Part shown: piece after piece, positions 11,478 to 24,286 of the stretch
Layout: each line of letters opens with the position of its first letter
Position numbering within the stretch: the stretch's first letter is position 1
Assembly: GCF_028621715.1 (NCBI RefSeq)
Contig: NZ_CP117466.1
Coordinates: 2,802,501 to 2,866,500 of the forward strand
Direction: 5' to 3'
Source of the DNA: Paracoccus marcusii
GTDB lineage: Bacteria; Pseudomonadota; Alphaproteobacteria; Rhodobacterales; Rhodobacteraceae
Length of the DNA: 64,000 bases
Position numbers and translations under genes: made by a program
The notes under the pieces: model-generated
What the model saw: the letters and a program-made list of their open reading frames with translations, nothing else
The model's database searches: none
Told to the model about the DNA's origin: nothing

Positions 11478-12404
11478 ATGCCCATCACGTTGAACGAAAG
11501 CCTGCCCGCCTATCGCATCCTGTCCCAGGAAGGGGTGATGGTCATGTCGCCGGGCCGTGCCGCGACCCAGGACATCCGTCCCCTGCGCATCGCGCTGCTG
11601 AACCTGATGCCCAAGAAGATCCAGACCGAGAACCAGTTCGCCCGGCTGATCGGCGCCACGCCGCTGCAGATCGACTTTCAGCTGATCCGCATGTCGGACC
11701 ATGAAAGCCGTAACACCGCCGCCGACCACATGGAAAGCTTCTATCGACCGTTCCGCGACGTCGAGGCCAGGGGAGAGAAGTTCGACGGCCTGGTCATCAC
11801 TGGCGCACCGATCGAGCATCTGCCGTTCGAGGACGTGACCTATTGGGACGAACTGACCCGCGTCTTTGCCTGGACGCAGACCCATGTGCATTCGACCTTC
11901 GGGGTCTGCTGGGGCGGCATGGCGATGGCGGCGCATTTCCATGGCCTGCCCAAGCATCCCCTGCCCGCCAAGGCGTTCGGCTGTTTCCGGCACACCAATC
12001 TGGCGCCGGCCTCGCCCTATCTGCGCGGGTTCTCGGACGAGGTGCTGGTCCCGGTCAGCCGCTGGACCGAGGTGCGTCAGGACGACGTCGACGCCCGCCC
12101 GGCGCTGACCACCCTGCTGGCCAGCGCCGATGTCGGGCCCTGCCTGCTGGCCGATCCGGGGCACCGCGCCCTCTATGTCTTCAACCATTTCGAATATGAC
12201 AGCACCACCCTCAAGGAGGAATACGACCGGGACGTCGCGGCGGGGAAACCGGTGAACGTGCCCGCCAACTATTATCCCGGCGACGACCCGACGCGGGCGC
12301 CCGCGAACCGCTGGCGCAGCCATGCGCACCTGCTCTACGGTAACTGGATCAACGAGATCTATCAGACGACATGGTACGACATGTCGCGCATCGGAGAGGG
12401 CTGA
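11478..12404 (+). CDS. metA: Homoserine O-acyltransferase MetA (probably acetyl-CoA specific)
   Basis: The first committed enzyme of methionine synthesis, acylating homoserine. The 308-residue protein has the MetA fold motifs [14 protein letters not shown] (about 41-54), the nucleophile Cys144 in GVCWGG, His237 and Glu239 in FNHFEYD. The residue equivalent to E. coli Gly111 is Glu113 (TGAPIE). In structurally studied MetA proteins a Glu here selects acetyl-CoA over succinyl-CoA, so the product is probably O-acetylhomoserine despite the common label succinyltransferase. It is second in the operon ATPase-metA-ppk2, one base after the ATPase gene. Confidence 0.95.
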   Translation: MPITLNESLPAYRILSQEGVMVMSPGRAATQDIRPLRIALLNLMPKKIQTENQFARLIGATPLQIDFQLIRMSDHESRNTAADHMESFYRPFRDVEARGEKFDGLVITGAPIEHLPFEDVTYWDELTRVFAWTQTHVHSTFGVCWGGMAMAAHFHGLPKHPLPAKAFGCFRHTNLAPASPYLRGFSDEVLVPVSRWTEVRQDDVDARPALTTLLASADVGPCLLADPGHRALYVFNHFEYDSTTLKEEYDRDVAAGKPVNVPANYYPGDDPTRAPANRWRSHAHLLYGNWINEIYQTTWYDMSRIGEG

Positions 12405-12408
12405 GCAC

Positions 12409-13293
12409 ATGGGCGCCGAACTGCCGGACCTGCCCCTGGTGGGCAAGATCACCGCCTATCTGCAGGACGAGGCCCCCGCGCCGATCCGCAAGGCGGTTCA
12501 GAAGGCGTCGTCCAAGGACATCCTGGACCCGGACTTCCCCTACAGCGCAGAGATGCCCAAGGCCGAATACGAACCGCAGATGGCTGCATTGCAGATGCAG
12601 CTGGTTCGCATGATGCATGACGTGATCGACAGCGGAAAGCGGCTGGTGGTCCTGTTCGAGGGGCGCGACGCCGCCGGCAAGGGCGGCACGATCGAGCGCG
12701 TGCGCGAAAACCTCAACCCCCGGTCGGCCAGCATCGTGGCCCTGCCCAAGCCGAACGAGCGCGAGGCGGGCCAGTGGTATTTCCAGCGCTATGTCGACTG
12801 GCTGCCCGGCGCCGGAGAGATCGCCCTGTTCGACCGCAGCTGGTACAACCGCGGCGTGGTCGAACGGGTCTTCGGGTTTTCGACCGACACGCAGCGCGCG
12901 GCGTTCTTTCGCCAGCTGCCGGGGTTCGAACAGATGCTGGTCGACGACGGGATCATCCTGGTCAAGCTGTGGCTGAACGTGGGCCGCGCCGAACAGCTGC
13001 GTCGCTTTCTGGACCGCGAAAAGGACCCGCTGAAGCAGTGGAAGCTGAGCGGCATCGACGTGGACGGTCTGGCCCGGTGGGACGACTATACCGTGGCGAT
13101 CCGCGACACGCTGGCGGCGTCCCATTCGCCGATCGCGCCCTGGACCGTGATCCGGTCGGACGACAAGCGCCGCGCCCGGATCGCCGCGATCCAGACCATT
13201 CTGGGCGCGGTCGATTACGCAGGCAAGGATCCGACCGCCATCGGAACGCGCGACCCCCTGATCGCCGGCGGGCCGGAACTGCTGCGCGACTGA
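12409..13293 (+). CDS. ppk2: Polyphosphate kinase 2 (PPK2)
   Basis: It transfers phosphate between polyphosphate and nucleotides. The 294-residue protein has Walker [10 protein letters not shown] at about 85-93, Walker B FDRSWYNR at 141-148 and a lid region rich in Arg/Lys ([16 protein letters not shown]), the signature set of single-domain PPK2 proteins. The start at 12409 lies four bases after the metA stop. The frame is open upstream inside metA but that stretch is not PPK2-like. Whether it prefers GDP, ADP or AMP cannot be read directly. It is the last gene of the apparent operon. Confidence 0.92.
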   Translation: MGAELPDLPLVGKITAYLQDEAPAPIRKAVQKASSKDILDPDFPYSAEMPKAEYEPQMAALQMQLVRMMHDVIDSGKRLVVLFEGRDAAGKGGTIERVRENLNPRSASIVALPKPNEREAGQWYFQRYVDWLPGAGEIALFDRSWYNRGVVERVFGFSTDTQRAAFFRQLPGFEQMLVDDGIILVKLWLNVGRAEQLRRFLDREKDPLKQWKLSGIDVDGLARWDDYTVAIRDTLAASHSPIAPWTVIRSDDKRRARIAAIQTILGAVDYAGKDPTAIGTRDPLIAGGPELLRD

Positions 13294-13351
13294 TCTTGGC
13301 GCGCGCGCGCCCACGTGCCAGAACCCGACCGGAACATCCTGGGAGGGGATC

Positions 13352-14095
13352 ATGGATCTGTCGAACTGCCGCGCCGTCGTGACCGGGGGCGCATCCGGCC
13401 TGGGCGCCGCCACCGCGGCGCATTTTCGCGACATGGGGGCGCAGGTCACCGTGCTGGACCGCGACCCGGCGGGGGCCGAAGCCGCATCCGCCATCGGCGC
13501 GCATTATGCCGTGACAGACGTCACCGACGAGGCCAGCGTGACGGCGGCGCTGGATCATGCCGTGGCGCGGATGGGGGGCATCGATGCCTGCGTGAACTGC
13601 GCGGGCGTGGTGGTGGGCGAAAAGACCCTGGGCCGCGACGGTCCGCACCGTCTGGACAGCTTTCGCCGCACGATCGAGGTCAACCTGATCGGCAGCTTCA
13701 ACGTGCTGCGCCTGGCCGCCGAACGCATGGCCGCGAACGGGCGCGCCCAGAACGGCGTGATCGTGAACACGGCGTCCATCGCCGCCTTTGACGGGCAGAA
13801 GGGCCAGGCCGCCTATGCCGCCTCCAAGGCCGGCATCGCGGGCATGACGCTGCCGCTGGCGCGCGATCTGGCGGGACAGGGCATCCGCGTCTGCGCCATC
13901 GCACCCGGCATCTTTGGCACGCCCATGCTCAAGGGCCTGCCCGCGGACGTGCAGGACAGCCTGGCGGCCGAGGTGACCTATCCCAAGCGGCTTGGCGATC
14001 CGACCGAATTCGCGCGGACCTGCGCCTTCATCGTCCAGAACGACTATCTGAACGGAGAGACGATCCGCGTCGACGGCGCGTTGCGGATGCGCTAG
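13352..14095 (+). CDS. Short-chain dehydrogenase, 3-hydroxyacyl-CoA dehydrogenase type
   Basis: A 247-residue NAD(H)-dependent oxidoreductase. The cofactor motif TGGASGLG is at 11-18, and the catalytic set Ser142, Tyr155, Lys159 (YAASK) is intact. The sequence around APGIFGTPML and the Cys-containing VNCAG motif resembles type II 3-hydroxyacyl-CoA dehydrogenases (HSD17B10-like), which act in branched-chain or fatty acid breakdown. A GGGAGG site precedes the ATG. No beta-oxidation gene lies beside it, so the substrate is inferred from the family. Confidence 0.85.
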   Translation: MDLSNCRAVVTGGASGLGAATAAHFRDMGAQVTVLDRDPAGAEAASAIGAHYAVTDVTDEASVTAALDHAVARMGGIDACVNCAGVVVGEKTLGRDGPHRLDSFRRTIEVNLIGSFNVLRLAAERMAANGRAQNGVIVNTASIAAFDGQKGQAAYAASKAGIAGMTLPLARDLAGQGIRVCAIAPGIFGTPMLKGLPADVQDSLAAEVTYPKRLGDPTEFARTCAFIVQNDYLNGETIRVDGALRMR

Positions 14096-14190
14096 GCACA
14101 CAGGCCCATCACGGGCGCGCGAAACCCTTGCGCGCGCCCGCAGCCCGCCTTAGCGTTGTCGCAAATCCGACAACAGAGAGGCCAGTTTTC

Positions 14191-15228
14191 ATGCGCTTGC
14201 TGACCACCACCATCCTGGCCGCGGCGGCCCTGCCCGCCTATGCCGCCGACCGCGAACTGACGGTTTTCGATTGGGCCGGGTTCGACGAGCCCTCGATCTT
14301 CCAGGCCTATGTGGACAAGCACGGCGACAGCCCGACCTATGCCTTCTACGGCGATGACGACGAAGCGTTCCAGAAGGTCGCGTCGGGATTCAAGGCGGAC
14401 GTGATCCATCCCTGCAGCCAGATGGTCGGCAAGTACCGCGATGCCGGCCTGATCGAGCCTTGGGACACGTCGCGCATCCCGAACTTCGAGCAGATCGAGG
14501 AGCGGTTCCTGGACAGCGAGGTGTTCCGCGACGATCAGGGCGTGTGGTTCATCCCCACCGACTGGGGCGCCACCGCCATCGCCTACAACACCGAGACCGT
14601 GCCTGCCGAGGACGTGGCCAGCCTTGGCGTCTTCACCAACCCGAAATATCAGGGCCGCACCTCGCTGCCCGACAGTTCGGATGATGTCTGGGCGCTGGCC
14701 TATCTGGCGACCGGCGTGACCGACTGGTCCGAGGTGACCGACGAACAGTTCCAGGCCGCCGCCGCCTGGCTGCGCGAGGCGCATGTCAATGTTGCGGCCT
14801 ACTGGGCCGACCCGTCCGAGCAGGCACAGCTGATGGCGTCGGGTGCGGTGGACGTGGCTTGGTCGTGGAACGACGGTGTCGTCTATCTGCAGGCCGACAA
14901 CTATCCGGTGGGCTTTCAGCGTGAGCCGGCCGAAGGGTCGTCGACCTTCTTCTGCGGCTACGTGAACGTCAAGGACGGTCCGGGCAGCGAAGACAAGGCC
15001 TATGACTTCATCAACGCCTGGCTGGAGCCGTCGGCCGCCAAGGCGCTGCTGGACACGATCGGTTATGGCCATACCTCGGCCGCGGCCATGGCGACCATCG
15101 CCGACGAACCCGCCGTCGCCGAAGGTCTGGCCGAGATCGACGCACCGGTCCTGGCCCAGACCCCGAATGACCCCGAACTGCGTCAGCGCCAGTTGGCAGA
15201 GTTCGAGAAGATCAAGGCTGGCTTCTGA
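14191..15228 (+). CDS. Periplasmic polyamine-type substrate-binding protein
   Basis: A 345-residue extracellular solute-binding protein of the PotD/PotF class. A signal peptide ends near AYA at about residue 18 and the mature protein opens ELTVFDWAGF. Motifs such as IPTDWGATAIAYN match the family that binds putrescine, spermidine or related cations. AGAGAGG lies upstream of the ATG at 14191. No permease or ATPase gene is adjacent, so it must use a transporter encoded elsewhere, or act as a sensor or second binding protein. Confidence 0.88.
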   Translation: MRLLTTTILAAAALPAYAADRELTVFDWAGFDEPSIFQAYVDKHGDSPTYAFYGDDDEAFQKVASGFKADVIHPCSQMVGKYRDAGLIEPWDTSRIPNFEQIEERFLDSEVFRDDQGVWFIPTDWGATAIAYNTETVPAEDVASLGVFTNPKYQGRTSLPDSSDDVWALAYLATGVTDWSEVTDEQFQAAAAWLREAHVNVAAYWADPSEQAQLMASGAVDVAWSWNDGVVYLQADNYPVGFQREPAEGSSTFFCGYVNVKDGPGSEDKAYDFINAWLEPSAAKALLDTIGYGHTSAAAMATIADEPAVAEGLAEIDAPVLAQTPNDPELRQRQLAEFEKIKAGF

Positions 15229-15257
15229 TTCCGGTCAGGGACCGCGCATGAAATTTG

Positions 15258-15611
15258 TCAGGGGGCGATCACGATGTGGTCGCCCTGTTGCATGATCGGG
15301 ACCGCATCCAGCCCGCATTCCGCACCGGCCACGACGCTGCCGGTCGACTTGTCGAAGCTTGCGCCATGTGCGGTGCACAGCAGCCGCAATCCATCCGCAG
15401 AAAGCAGCGTATCGCCGCGGTAATCCAGCGGCAGGTACTGGTGCGGACAGGCGTTCACATAGGCACGCAGCACGTCGCCGTCGCGCAGCACGATCATCGG
15501 GAACGACCCGCGGTCGGTCGTGACGGTCAGCGGATGGACGCCGGTGACCCCGGTCGCCGCGCAGACGCGCGTTCCGGGCGCCGGGGCGCTGCTGTAATCG
15601 GTCCAGGCCAT
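15258..15611 (-). CDS. Stand-alone Rieske [2Fe-2S] protein
   Basis: A 117-residue soluble Rieske domain. The cluster ligands are Cys55-X-His57 (CPH) and Cys79-X2-His82 (CTAH), correctly spaced for a Rieske centre. It resembles the small ferredoxin partners of ring-hydroxylating or other oxygenases (MocE/NirD-like). It lies 43 bases downstream of hpd on the same strand and may be co-transcribed with it. That would fit a role in aromatic catabolism, though hydroxyphenylpyruvate dioxygenase itself needs no electron donor. The partner enzyme is not visible. Confidence 0.85.
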   Translation of the reverse strand: MAWTDYSSAPAPGTRVCAATGVTGVHPLTVTTDRGSFPMIVLRDGDVLRAYVNACPHQYLPLDYRGDTLLSADGLRLLCTAHGASFDKSTGSVVAGAECGLDAVPIMQQGDHIVIAP

Positions 15612-15654
15612 GATGATCGGCGCGGCGGCCTCCCCGCCGCCGCGCCGCTCCTCC

Positions 15655-16767
15655 CTACTCGGCCGGGGTGGCGTCGAGAACGCCGCGCCGGATCTGGTCT
15701 TCCTCGATGGACTCGAACAGGGCGCGGAAATTGCCCTCTCCGAACCCGTCGTCGCCCTTGCGCTGGATGAACTCGAAGAAGATCGGCCCGATCACCGTCT
15801 TCGAGAAGATCTGCAGCAGGATGCGCGTCTCTCCGCCACCCACGACGCCTTCGCCGTCGATCAGGATGCCGCGCGCCTTCATGCGGTCCAGCGGTTCATC
15901 ATGGTCCTTCACGCGGCGGTGCGACATCTCGTAATAGGTGTCGGGGGGGCCGGGCATGAACTCCATCCCGGCCTCGGCAATGCGGTCGGTCCCCGCATAG
16001 ATGTCGTTCGAGGCGATGGCGATGTGCTGGATGCCCTCGCCCTTGTATTCGCGCAGGTATTCCTCGATCTGGCTGTGATCGTCGGTGCTCTCGTTGATCG
16101 GGATGCGGATCTTGCCGCAGGGCGATGTCAGGGCGCGGCTGACCAGCCCGGTCTGCTTGCCCTTGATGTCGAAGAAGCGGATCTCGCGGAAGTTGAACGT
16201 GTCGTGATAGAACTTGTACCACGTGTCCATGTTGCCGCGGATCACGTTGTGGGTCAGGTGATCCAGATAGAAGAAGCCGAACCCTTCGGGACGCGGGTCG
16301 GCCTCGCCGATCCAGTCGTAGTCCGTGTCATAGGCACTGCCCGCGTTCCCATAGCGGTCGATGAAATACAAAAGCGACCCGCCGATCCCCAGGACAGCCG
16401 GTGCCTCGATCGACTTGCCAGGGCCGGTATATTCGGTGGCGCCAAGCTCCAACGCGCGCTTCAGGGCGACCTGCGCGTCCACCACCCGCCACGCCATGGC
16501 CGGCGCGCAGGGGCCATGCTCCGCGACAAAGCCGGCTGCATGGCTGTCCGCCTCGGCATTCAGCAGATAGTTGATGTCGCCCTGACGATAGAGCGTGATC
16601 GCCTTGGTCTTGTGGGTCGCCACGGGGGCGAACCCCATTTGCCGGAAGATGCGGTCCAGGACGGCCGGGTCCGGATGGGCGTATTCGACAAACTCGAACC
16701 CATCCGTTCCCGCGGGATTCGCGGCACTGATCGTGGCCTTGGGGGCATCGTGGGGAAAGGGTCCCAT
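15655..16767 (-). CDS. hpd: 4-Hydroxyphenylpyruvate dioxygenase
   Basis: A non-haem Fe(II) enzyme that converts 4-hydroxyphenylpyruvate to homogentisate in tyrosine breakdown. The 370-residue protein has two VOC-type halves. The probable iron ligands are His170 (LDHLTHNV), His248 (GIQHIA) and Glu332 (FFEFIQRKG). The C-terminal GEGNFRALFESIE helix is typical. I chose the ATG at 16767 because AGGAGG lies just upstream; the open frame reaches 16917 but the extra residues are not family-like and overlap the divergent regulator. It is probably controlled by that Lrp-type regulator. Confidence 0.96.
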   Translation of the reverse strand: MGPFPHDAPKATISAANPAGTDGFEFVEYAHPDPAVLDRIFRQMGFAPVATHKTKAITLYRQGDINYLLNAEADSHAAGFVAEHGPCAPAMAWRVVDAQVALKRALELGATEYTGPGKSIEAPAVLGIGGSLLYFIDRYGNAGSAYDTDYDWIGEADPRPEGFGFFYLDHLTHNVIRGNMDTWYKFYHDTFNFREIRFFDIKGKQTGLVSRALTSPCGKIRIPINESTDDHSQIEEYLREYKGEGIQHIAIASNDIYAGTDRIAEAGMEFMPGPPDTYYEMSHRRVKDHDEPLDRMKARGILIDGEGVVGGGETRILLQIFSKTVIGPIFFEFIQRKGDDGFGEGNFRALFESIEEDQIRRGVLDATPAE

Positions 16768-16810
16768 GGCATTCCTCCTGCTTGTTGCCACCATGATGCG
16801 CGCGGGCCGC

Positions 16811-16825
16811 TGCAATGTGCTTGCA
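16811..16825. promoter_or_regulatory. Inverted repeat between hpd and the Lrp-type regulator
   Basis: TGCAA, five bases, TTGCA: a perfect 15-base inverted repeat in the divergent intergenic region. A further TTGCA half-site lies at 16850-16854. Lrp/AsnC proteins bind such symmetric sites, often next to their own gene, so this is a candidate operator for both hpd and the regulator. Confidence 0.45.
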
Positions 16826-16895
16826 AAGAGGATCGCCAAGCGGTCAAAATTGCACGAAACGCGCATCGATGGCGCAAATGACGCACGGGTGACGC

Positions 16896-17348
16896 ATGGA
16901 CCGGTTCGACAGTGCAATCCTGGCTGCCCTGCAGCGCGACGGGGCCCTCAGCAACGCCGCATTGGCACAGGTCGTGGGGCTGTCTGCCAGCCAGATCTCG
17001 CGCAGGCGCGCGGCCCTGGAGGAGGCCGGCGTGATCGAGGGCTATGCCGCGCGGCTTTCGGCCGCCAAGCTGGGGCACGGGTTCCGGGCGGTGATCCGCG
17101 TCAACCTGCGCGGCCATGGCCAGGGGCGCGAGGACGAATTCGCCCGCTTCGTGACGGCACAGCCGATGATCCGGCAGGCGTTCTCGGTATCCGGCGATGC
17201 CGATTACGTTCTGGACGTGCGCGCCCGCGACCTGGAGGCCTTTGCCGATTTCGTCCATCGCCACCTGCTGCCACACCCGCAGGTGGCGCAGGTCCGCTCC
17301 GAGATCGTTCTGAAGACACTCAAGGACGAAGGCGGCGTTCCGGTCTGA
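16896..17348 (+). CDS. Lrp/AsnC-family transcriptional regulator
   Basis: A 150-residue regulator. The N-terminal helix-turn-helix spans about residues 18-45 (SNAALAQVVGLSASQISRRRAAL), and the C-terminal RAM ligand-binding fold carries the family motif SGDADYVLDVRARDL at about 98-112. Divergent orientation from hpd, 128 bases away, is the usual layout of a feedforward regulator of tyrosine or phenylalanine breakdown. Its ligand is probably an aromatic amino acid or keto acid, which is an inference from position. Confidence 0.9.
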   Translation: MDRFDSAILAALQRDGALSNAALAQVVGLSASQISRRRAALEEAGVIEGYAARLSAAKLGHGFRAVIRVNLRGHGQGREDEFARFVTAQPMIRQAFSVSGDADYVLDVRARDLEAFADFVHRHLLPHPQVAQVRSEIVLKTLKDEGGVPV

Positions 17349-17444
17349 CCATGCGCCTCGCTCATGATCTTGTCAAATACTATGAATTTGCCGATGGGAC
17401 GCGGAACGCCTATATCACGGGCTGAAACCGAAAGGCCTGATCCC

Positions 17445-18474
17445 ATGTCCCTGCCCCCATCCCCCGCCTTTGCGGCCCTGAACAAGGCCGCATCCGAACG
17501 CATTCTGATCCTGGACGGCGCGATGGGCACGCAGATCCAGGCCCTTGGCCTGGGAGAGGACGACTATACCGGCCACGGGTCCGGTCATGTCTGCCGCCAT
17601 CACACCGATCACCCCCAGCAGGGCAACAACGACCTGCTGATCCTGACCCAGCCCGAGGCGGTCGAGGAGATCCATTACCGCTATGCGATGGCCGGCGCCG
17701 ACATCGTCGAGACCAATACCTTTTCCGCGACCACCATCGCGCAGGCCGATTATGGTCTGGGCGAGGCGGTCCACGACCTGAACGTCGAGGGTGCCCGCGT
17801 CGTCCGCCGTGCCTTGGACCGCGCGACGGCGCAGGACGGGCGGGCCCGCTTCGTCGCAGGCGCCATCGGGCCGACGAACCGCACAGCCTCGATGAGCCCG
17901 GACGTCAACGACCCCGGATACCGCGCCGTGACGTTCGAGGACCTGCGCGCCGCCTATCTGCAGCAGGCCAAGGGTCTGATCGCCGGCGGTGCCGACATCC
18001 TGCTGATCGAGACGATCTTCGACACGCTGAACGCCAAGGCGGCGATCTTTGCCTGCATCCAGGCGATGGAGGATCACGGCCAGCGTCTTCCCATGATGAT
18101 CTCGGGCACAATCACCGACGCGTCGGGGCGCACCCTGTCGGGCCAGACGCCGACCGCGTTCTGGCATTCGGTCCGCCATGCGAACCCCTGGACCATCGGC
18201 CTGAACTGCGCGCTTGGTGCCTCGGCCATGCGGCCGCATCTGGTCGAACTGTCGGGCGTGGCCGACACGCTGATCTGTGCCTATCCCAATGCCGGCCTGC
18301 CCAACGCCTTCGGCCAGTATGACGAAGGCCCCCACGACACCGCCCCGCAGGTCGCCGAATTCGCGCGCGCGGGGCTGGTCAACGTGGTTGGCGGCTGCTG
18401 CGGCACCACGCCCGATCATATCCGCGCCATCGCCGATGCCGTGGCCCCCTTCGCCCCCAGAAAGGTGCCCGCCT

Positions 18475-18482
<8 letters not shown>
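17445..18482 (+). CDS. metH: Methionine synthase part 1: homocysteine-binding methyltransferase domain
   Basis: This 345-residue protein is the homocysteine S-methyltransferase (Hcy) domain of cobalamin-dependent methionine synthase. It opens with [12 protein letters not shown] and ends with the zinc-binding motif [13 protein letters not shown], both matching the first about 330 residues of E. coli MetH. The start at 17445 precedes the conserved region; an upstream open frame to 17364 lacks similarity. The stop overlaps the next gene by eight bases in another frame, so the enzyme is encoded as two proteins. Together they total 1251 residues, close to one-piece MetH (1227). Confidence 0.92.
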
Positions 18483-21192
<2,710 letters not shown>

Positions 21193-21194
21193 GG

Positions 21195-21224
21195 AAAGGC
21201 CCGCATCGCTGCGGGCCTTTCTTT
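21195..21224. terminator. Intrinsic terminator between metH part 2 and betA
   Basis: AAAGGCCCGC pairs perfectly with GCGGGCCTTT around a six-base loop, followed by CTTT. It sits three bases after the metH stop and just beyond the betA stop on the other strand, so it can serve both. Confidence 0.85.
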
Positions 21225-21225
21225 G

Positions 21226-22854
21226 TCAGGCGCGCAGCATCTGGCGGCCCAAAATGTGATCGGCGGCCTTTTCGCCGGTCATGATCGACGGGCCGTTCAG
21301 GTTGCCGTTGGTGATGCGTGGAAAGATCGAGCTGTCCGCGACGCGCAAGCCCTCGACCCCGATCACGCGCAGTTCGGGGTCCACGACCGCGTCGGGATCG
21401 CTGGCCGCACCCATGCGGGCAGTTCCGCAGGGATGATAGGCCGATTCCGCATGTTCGCGGATGAACGCGTCGATCTGTTCATCGGTCTGCACGGCATCGC
21501 CCGGCTGGATCTCGTCGCCGCGGTATTCCTTGAACGCGGGGGCGTCAAAGATGCGGCGTGTATGACGGACGCATGCCCGGAACTCCTCCCAATCCTCGGG
21601 TTGGGACATGTAGTTGAAGCGGATCTCGGGCGCCACGGACGGGTCACCCGATGCCAGCCGGATGGTGCCGCGCGATTTCGACCGCATCGGCCCCACATGG
21701 GCCTGGAACCCGTGACCCTTGGCCGCCGATTTCCCGTCATAACGGACCGCCAGCGGCAGGAAGTGATACTGGATGTCGGGATAGTCCTTGGCATCCGACG
21801 ACCGGATGAAACCGCAGCTTTCGAACTGGTTCGATGCGCCAAGGCCGGTCTTCTGCAGCAGCCATTCGACACCCACGCGGCCTTTGCCCAGCAGGTTGTA
21901 ATAGGTATACAGCGTCACCGGCTTCAGCGACTTGTACTGCATGTAGATCTCAAGATGGTCCTGCAGGTTGCCCCCGACGCCGGGACGATCCGCAAGCGGC
22001 GTGATACCATGCTGGCGCAGATGATCCGCAGGCCCGATGCCCGACAACATCAGCAGTTTGGGCGTGTTGATGGTGCTAGCCGAGATGATGACCTCGCGGT
22101 TCGCCAGAACGGCCTCGACGTTGCCGTTGCGTTCGATTTCAACGCCATAGGCGCGTTTACCTTGAAACAGGATGCGGTTCGCCAGACCGCGCACGACGGT
22201 CAGCAGGCCGGTCTTTTTCGCGGGACGCAGATAGGCATTGGCGGCGGACCAGCGGCGGCCCTTCCAGATGGTGGCCTCCATCGGGCCGAAACCCTCCTGC
22301 TGGGTGCCGTTGTAGTCGTCCGTGCGTGGCCATCCTGCCTGGTGACCCGCCTCGATGAAGGTGTTGAACAACGGGTTCTTGCGCTTGCCGCGGGTGATGT
22401 GCAGCGGGCCGCTGGTGCCACGCACCGGCGACGTGCCGCCGTGCCAGGTCTCCATTCGCTTGAAATACGGCAGGACGCCCGCATAGTCCCAGCCCTCAGC
22501 ACCGCTGTCGGCCCAATGCTGGAAATCCTTGGGGTTGCCGCGCACGAAGACCATGCCGTTGATCGACGACGATCCGCCGATGACCTTGCCGCGCGGCGTC
22601 GCCAGCTTGCGCCCGCCCAGATGCGGTTCCGGCTGGCTGGCAAAGCCCCAGTCATAGCGGCTCATGTTCATCGGATAGGACAGCGCGCCCGGCATCTGGA
22701 TGAAGGGGCCGACATCGCTGCCGCCGAACTCGATCAGCGTGACGGTGCGTCCCGCCTCGGTCAGGCGATAGGCCAGGGCACAGCCGGCGCTGCCCGCGCC
22801 GATGATGACGTAATCCGCGTCCTTTGCGGCTTTCGGAAGATCAGTAGGGTGCAT
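21226..22854 (-). CDS. betA: Choline dehydrogenase
   Basis: A GMC-family flavoenzyme oxidising choline to betaine aldehyde at the membrane. The 542-residue protein has the FAD-binding motif [15 protein letters not shown] near the N-terminus, the GMC signature [14 protein letters not shown], and the active-site region HPCGTARMG followed by [19 protein letters not shown] at the C-terminus. The ATG at 22854 has GGGAGG upstream. The start overlaps the end of betB by 14 bases, so betI-betB-betA form one operon. Confidence 0.95.
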   Translation of the reverse strand: MHPTDLPKAAKDADYVIIGAGSAGCALAYRLTEAGRTVTLIEFGGSDVGPFIQMPGALSYPMNMSRYDWGFASQPEPHLGGRKLATPRGKVIGGSSSINGMVFVRGNPKDFQHWADSGAEGWDYAGVLPYFKRMETWHGGTSPVRGTSGPLHITRGKRKNPLFNTFIEAGHQAGWPRTDDYNGTQQEGFGPMEATIWKGRRWSAANAYLRPAKKTGLLTVVRGLANRILFQGKRAYGVEIERNGNVEAVLANREVIISASTINTPKLLMLSGIGPADHLRQHGITPLADRPGVGGNLQDHLEIYMQYKSLKPVTLYTYYNLLGKGRVGVEWLLQKTGLGASNQFESCGFIRSSDAKDYPDIQYHFLPLAVRYDGKSAAKGHGFQAHVGPMRSKSRGTIRLASGDPSVAPEIRFNYMSQPEDWEEFRACVRHTRRIFDAPAFKEYRGDEIQPGDAVQTDEQIDAFIREHAESAYHPCGTARMGAASDPDAVVDPELRVIGVEGLRVADSSIFPRITNGNLNGPSIMTGEKAADHILGRQMLRA

Positions 22855-24286
22855 CGACGCCTCCCATGCCCACATAGACGGATTTCAGCTGACTATAGTG
22901 CTCGATCGCGGCGGCGGAGTTCTCGCGGCCCACACCGGACAGCTTGACGCCGCCAAAGGGCATCTCGACCGGCGTCAGGTTGTAGGTGTTGATCCAGCAG
23001 GTGCCGGCCTCCAGCGCGGCGACCACGCGATGGGCGCGGGACAGGTCCTGGGTAAAGACCCCCGCGGCCAGGCCAAAGCCGGTGCCGTTGGCACGGGCGA
23101 TCACCTCGTCCTCGTCGGCAAAGCTGAGAGCAGTCAGGACGGGCCCGAAGATCTCGTCCGTCACGATGGTCATGTCGTCGGTGGCATCGGCAAAGACCGT
23201 GGGCGGGATGAACGGCCCCTCGCCCTCTCCACCGCAGACCAGCCTGGCACCGGCGTCACGCCCGGCGCGGATGGCGGCGCGGATCTTGTCGGCCTGGGCC
23301 GCATTGATGATCGGACCGTGATTGGTGTCCGGGTCCAGCGGATCGCCCATGCGGACTGCCTTCACACGCTCCGCCAGGCGGGCCAGGAAGTCCTCCTTGA
23401 TACCCTCCTGCAGGAAGACGCGCGTCCCGTTGGAGCAGATCTGCCCCGAGCTGTAGAAGTTCGCCAGGATCGCGGCACTGACCGCGTCCTCAAGGTTCGC
23501 GTCATCGAAGACGATCAGGGGCGACTTGCCACCCAGCTCCATCGTGACATGGCGCATTCCTTCGGCGGCGGCCGCATAGACGCGGCGGCCGGTGGGCACC
23601 GAACCGGTCAGGGACACCTTGGCCACGTTGGGGTCGGTGACCAGCGCGGCACCGACATCGCCCCGGCCCTGCACCACGTTGAACACGCCCGGAGGCATAC
23701 CCGCCTCGATGAAGATTTCCGCCAGTTTCAGGGCCCCTAGCGGCGTTTCTTCGGACGGTTTGAAGACCATGGTGTTGCCCATGACCAAGGCCGGCGCGGC
23801 CTTCCAGCAGGCGATCTGGCTGGGATAGTTCCAGGCCCCGATGCCTGCACAGACACCCAGGGCCTCGCGGCGAGTATAGGCCCAGTCCGCCCCCAGGGGG
23901 ATCATCTGGCCGGTCAGCGTCGCCGCCAGACCCGCGAAATATTCCAGTGCCGCGGCACCCGACGGCCAGTCCGCAACCAACGTCTCCTGGATCGGCTTGC
24001 CGGTGTCCAGGGTCTCAAGGCGCGCCAGTTCGTCGTTGCGCTCAAGGATGATCGCGGCGGCGCGGCCGAGAATGCGGCCGCGCTCGACGGGCGCCATCGC
24101 GGCCCATGCGGGCTGGGCGGCCTTGGCGGCGGCGCAGGCCTGCGCCACCTGGTCGGTCGATGCCTCCTTCAGCGTCGCGATGGTCTCGCCAGTCAACGCA
24201 TAGCGGACGGGCAGGTCGGCACCCTGCCCTTCGACCGGCTTGCCGCCGATGAACAGGGATGCGGTGGGTTGTGCGGAAAGGCTCAT
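22841..24286 (-). CDS. betB: Betaine aldehyde dehydrogenase
   Basis: It oxidises betaine aldehyde to glycine betaine, the second step of osmoprotectant synthesis from choline. The 481-residue aldehyde dehydrogenase has the catalytic Cys in [13 protein letters not shown] and the general-base Glu in MELGGKSPL. The C-terminal segment [17 protein letters not shown] is typical of BetB. The start at 24286 has AAGGAGG upstream and overlaps the betI stop by four bases; the longer open frame to 24535 lies inside betI and is not protein-like. Confidence 0.95.
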   Translation of the reverse strand: MSLSAQPTASLFIGGKPVEGQGADLPVRYALTGETIATLKEASTDQVAQACAAAKAAQPAWAAMAPVERGRILGRAAAIILERNDELARLETLDTGKPIQETLVADWPSGAAALEYFAGLAATLTGQMIPLGADWAYTRREALGVCAGIGAWNYPSQIACWKAAPALVMGNTMVFKPSEETPLGALKLAEIFIEAGMPPGVFNVVQGRGDVGAALVTDPNVAKVSLTGSVPTGRRVYAAAAEGMRHVTMELGGKSPLIVFDDANLEDAVSAAILANFYSSGQICSNGTRVFLQEGIKEDFLARLAERVKAVRMGDPLDPDTNHGPIINAAQADKIRAAIRAGRDAGARLVCGGEGEGPFIPPTVFADATDDMTIVTDEIFGPVLTALSFADEDEVIARANGTGFGLAAGVFTQDLSRAHRVVAALEAGTCWINTYNLTPVEMPFGGVKLSGVGRENSAAAIEHYSQLKSVYVGMGGVDAPY

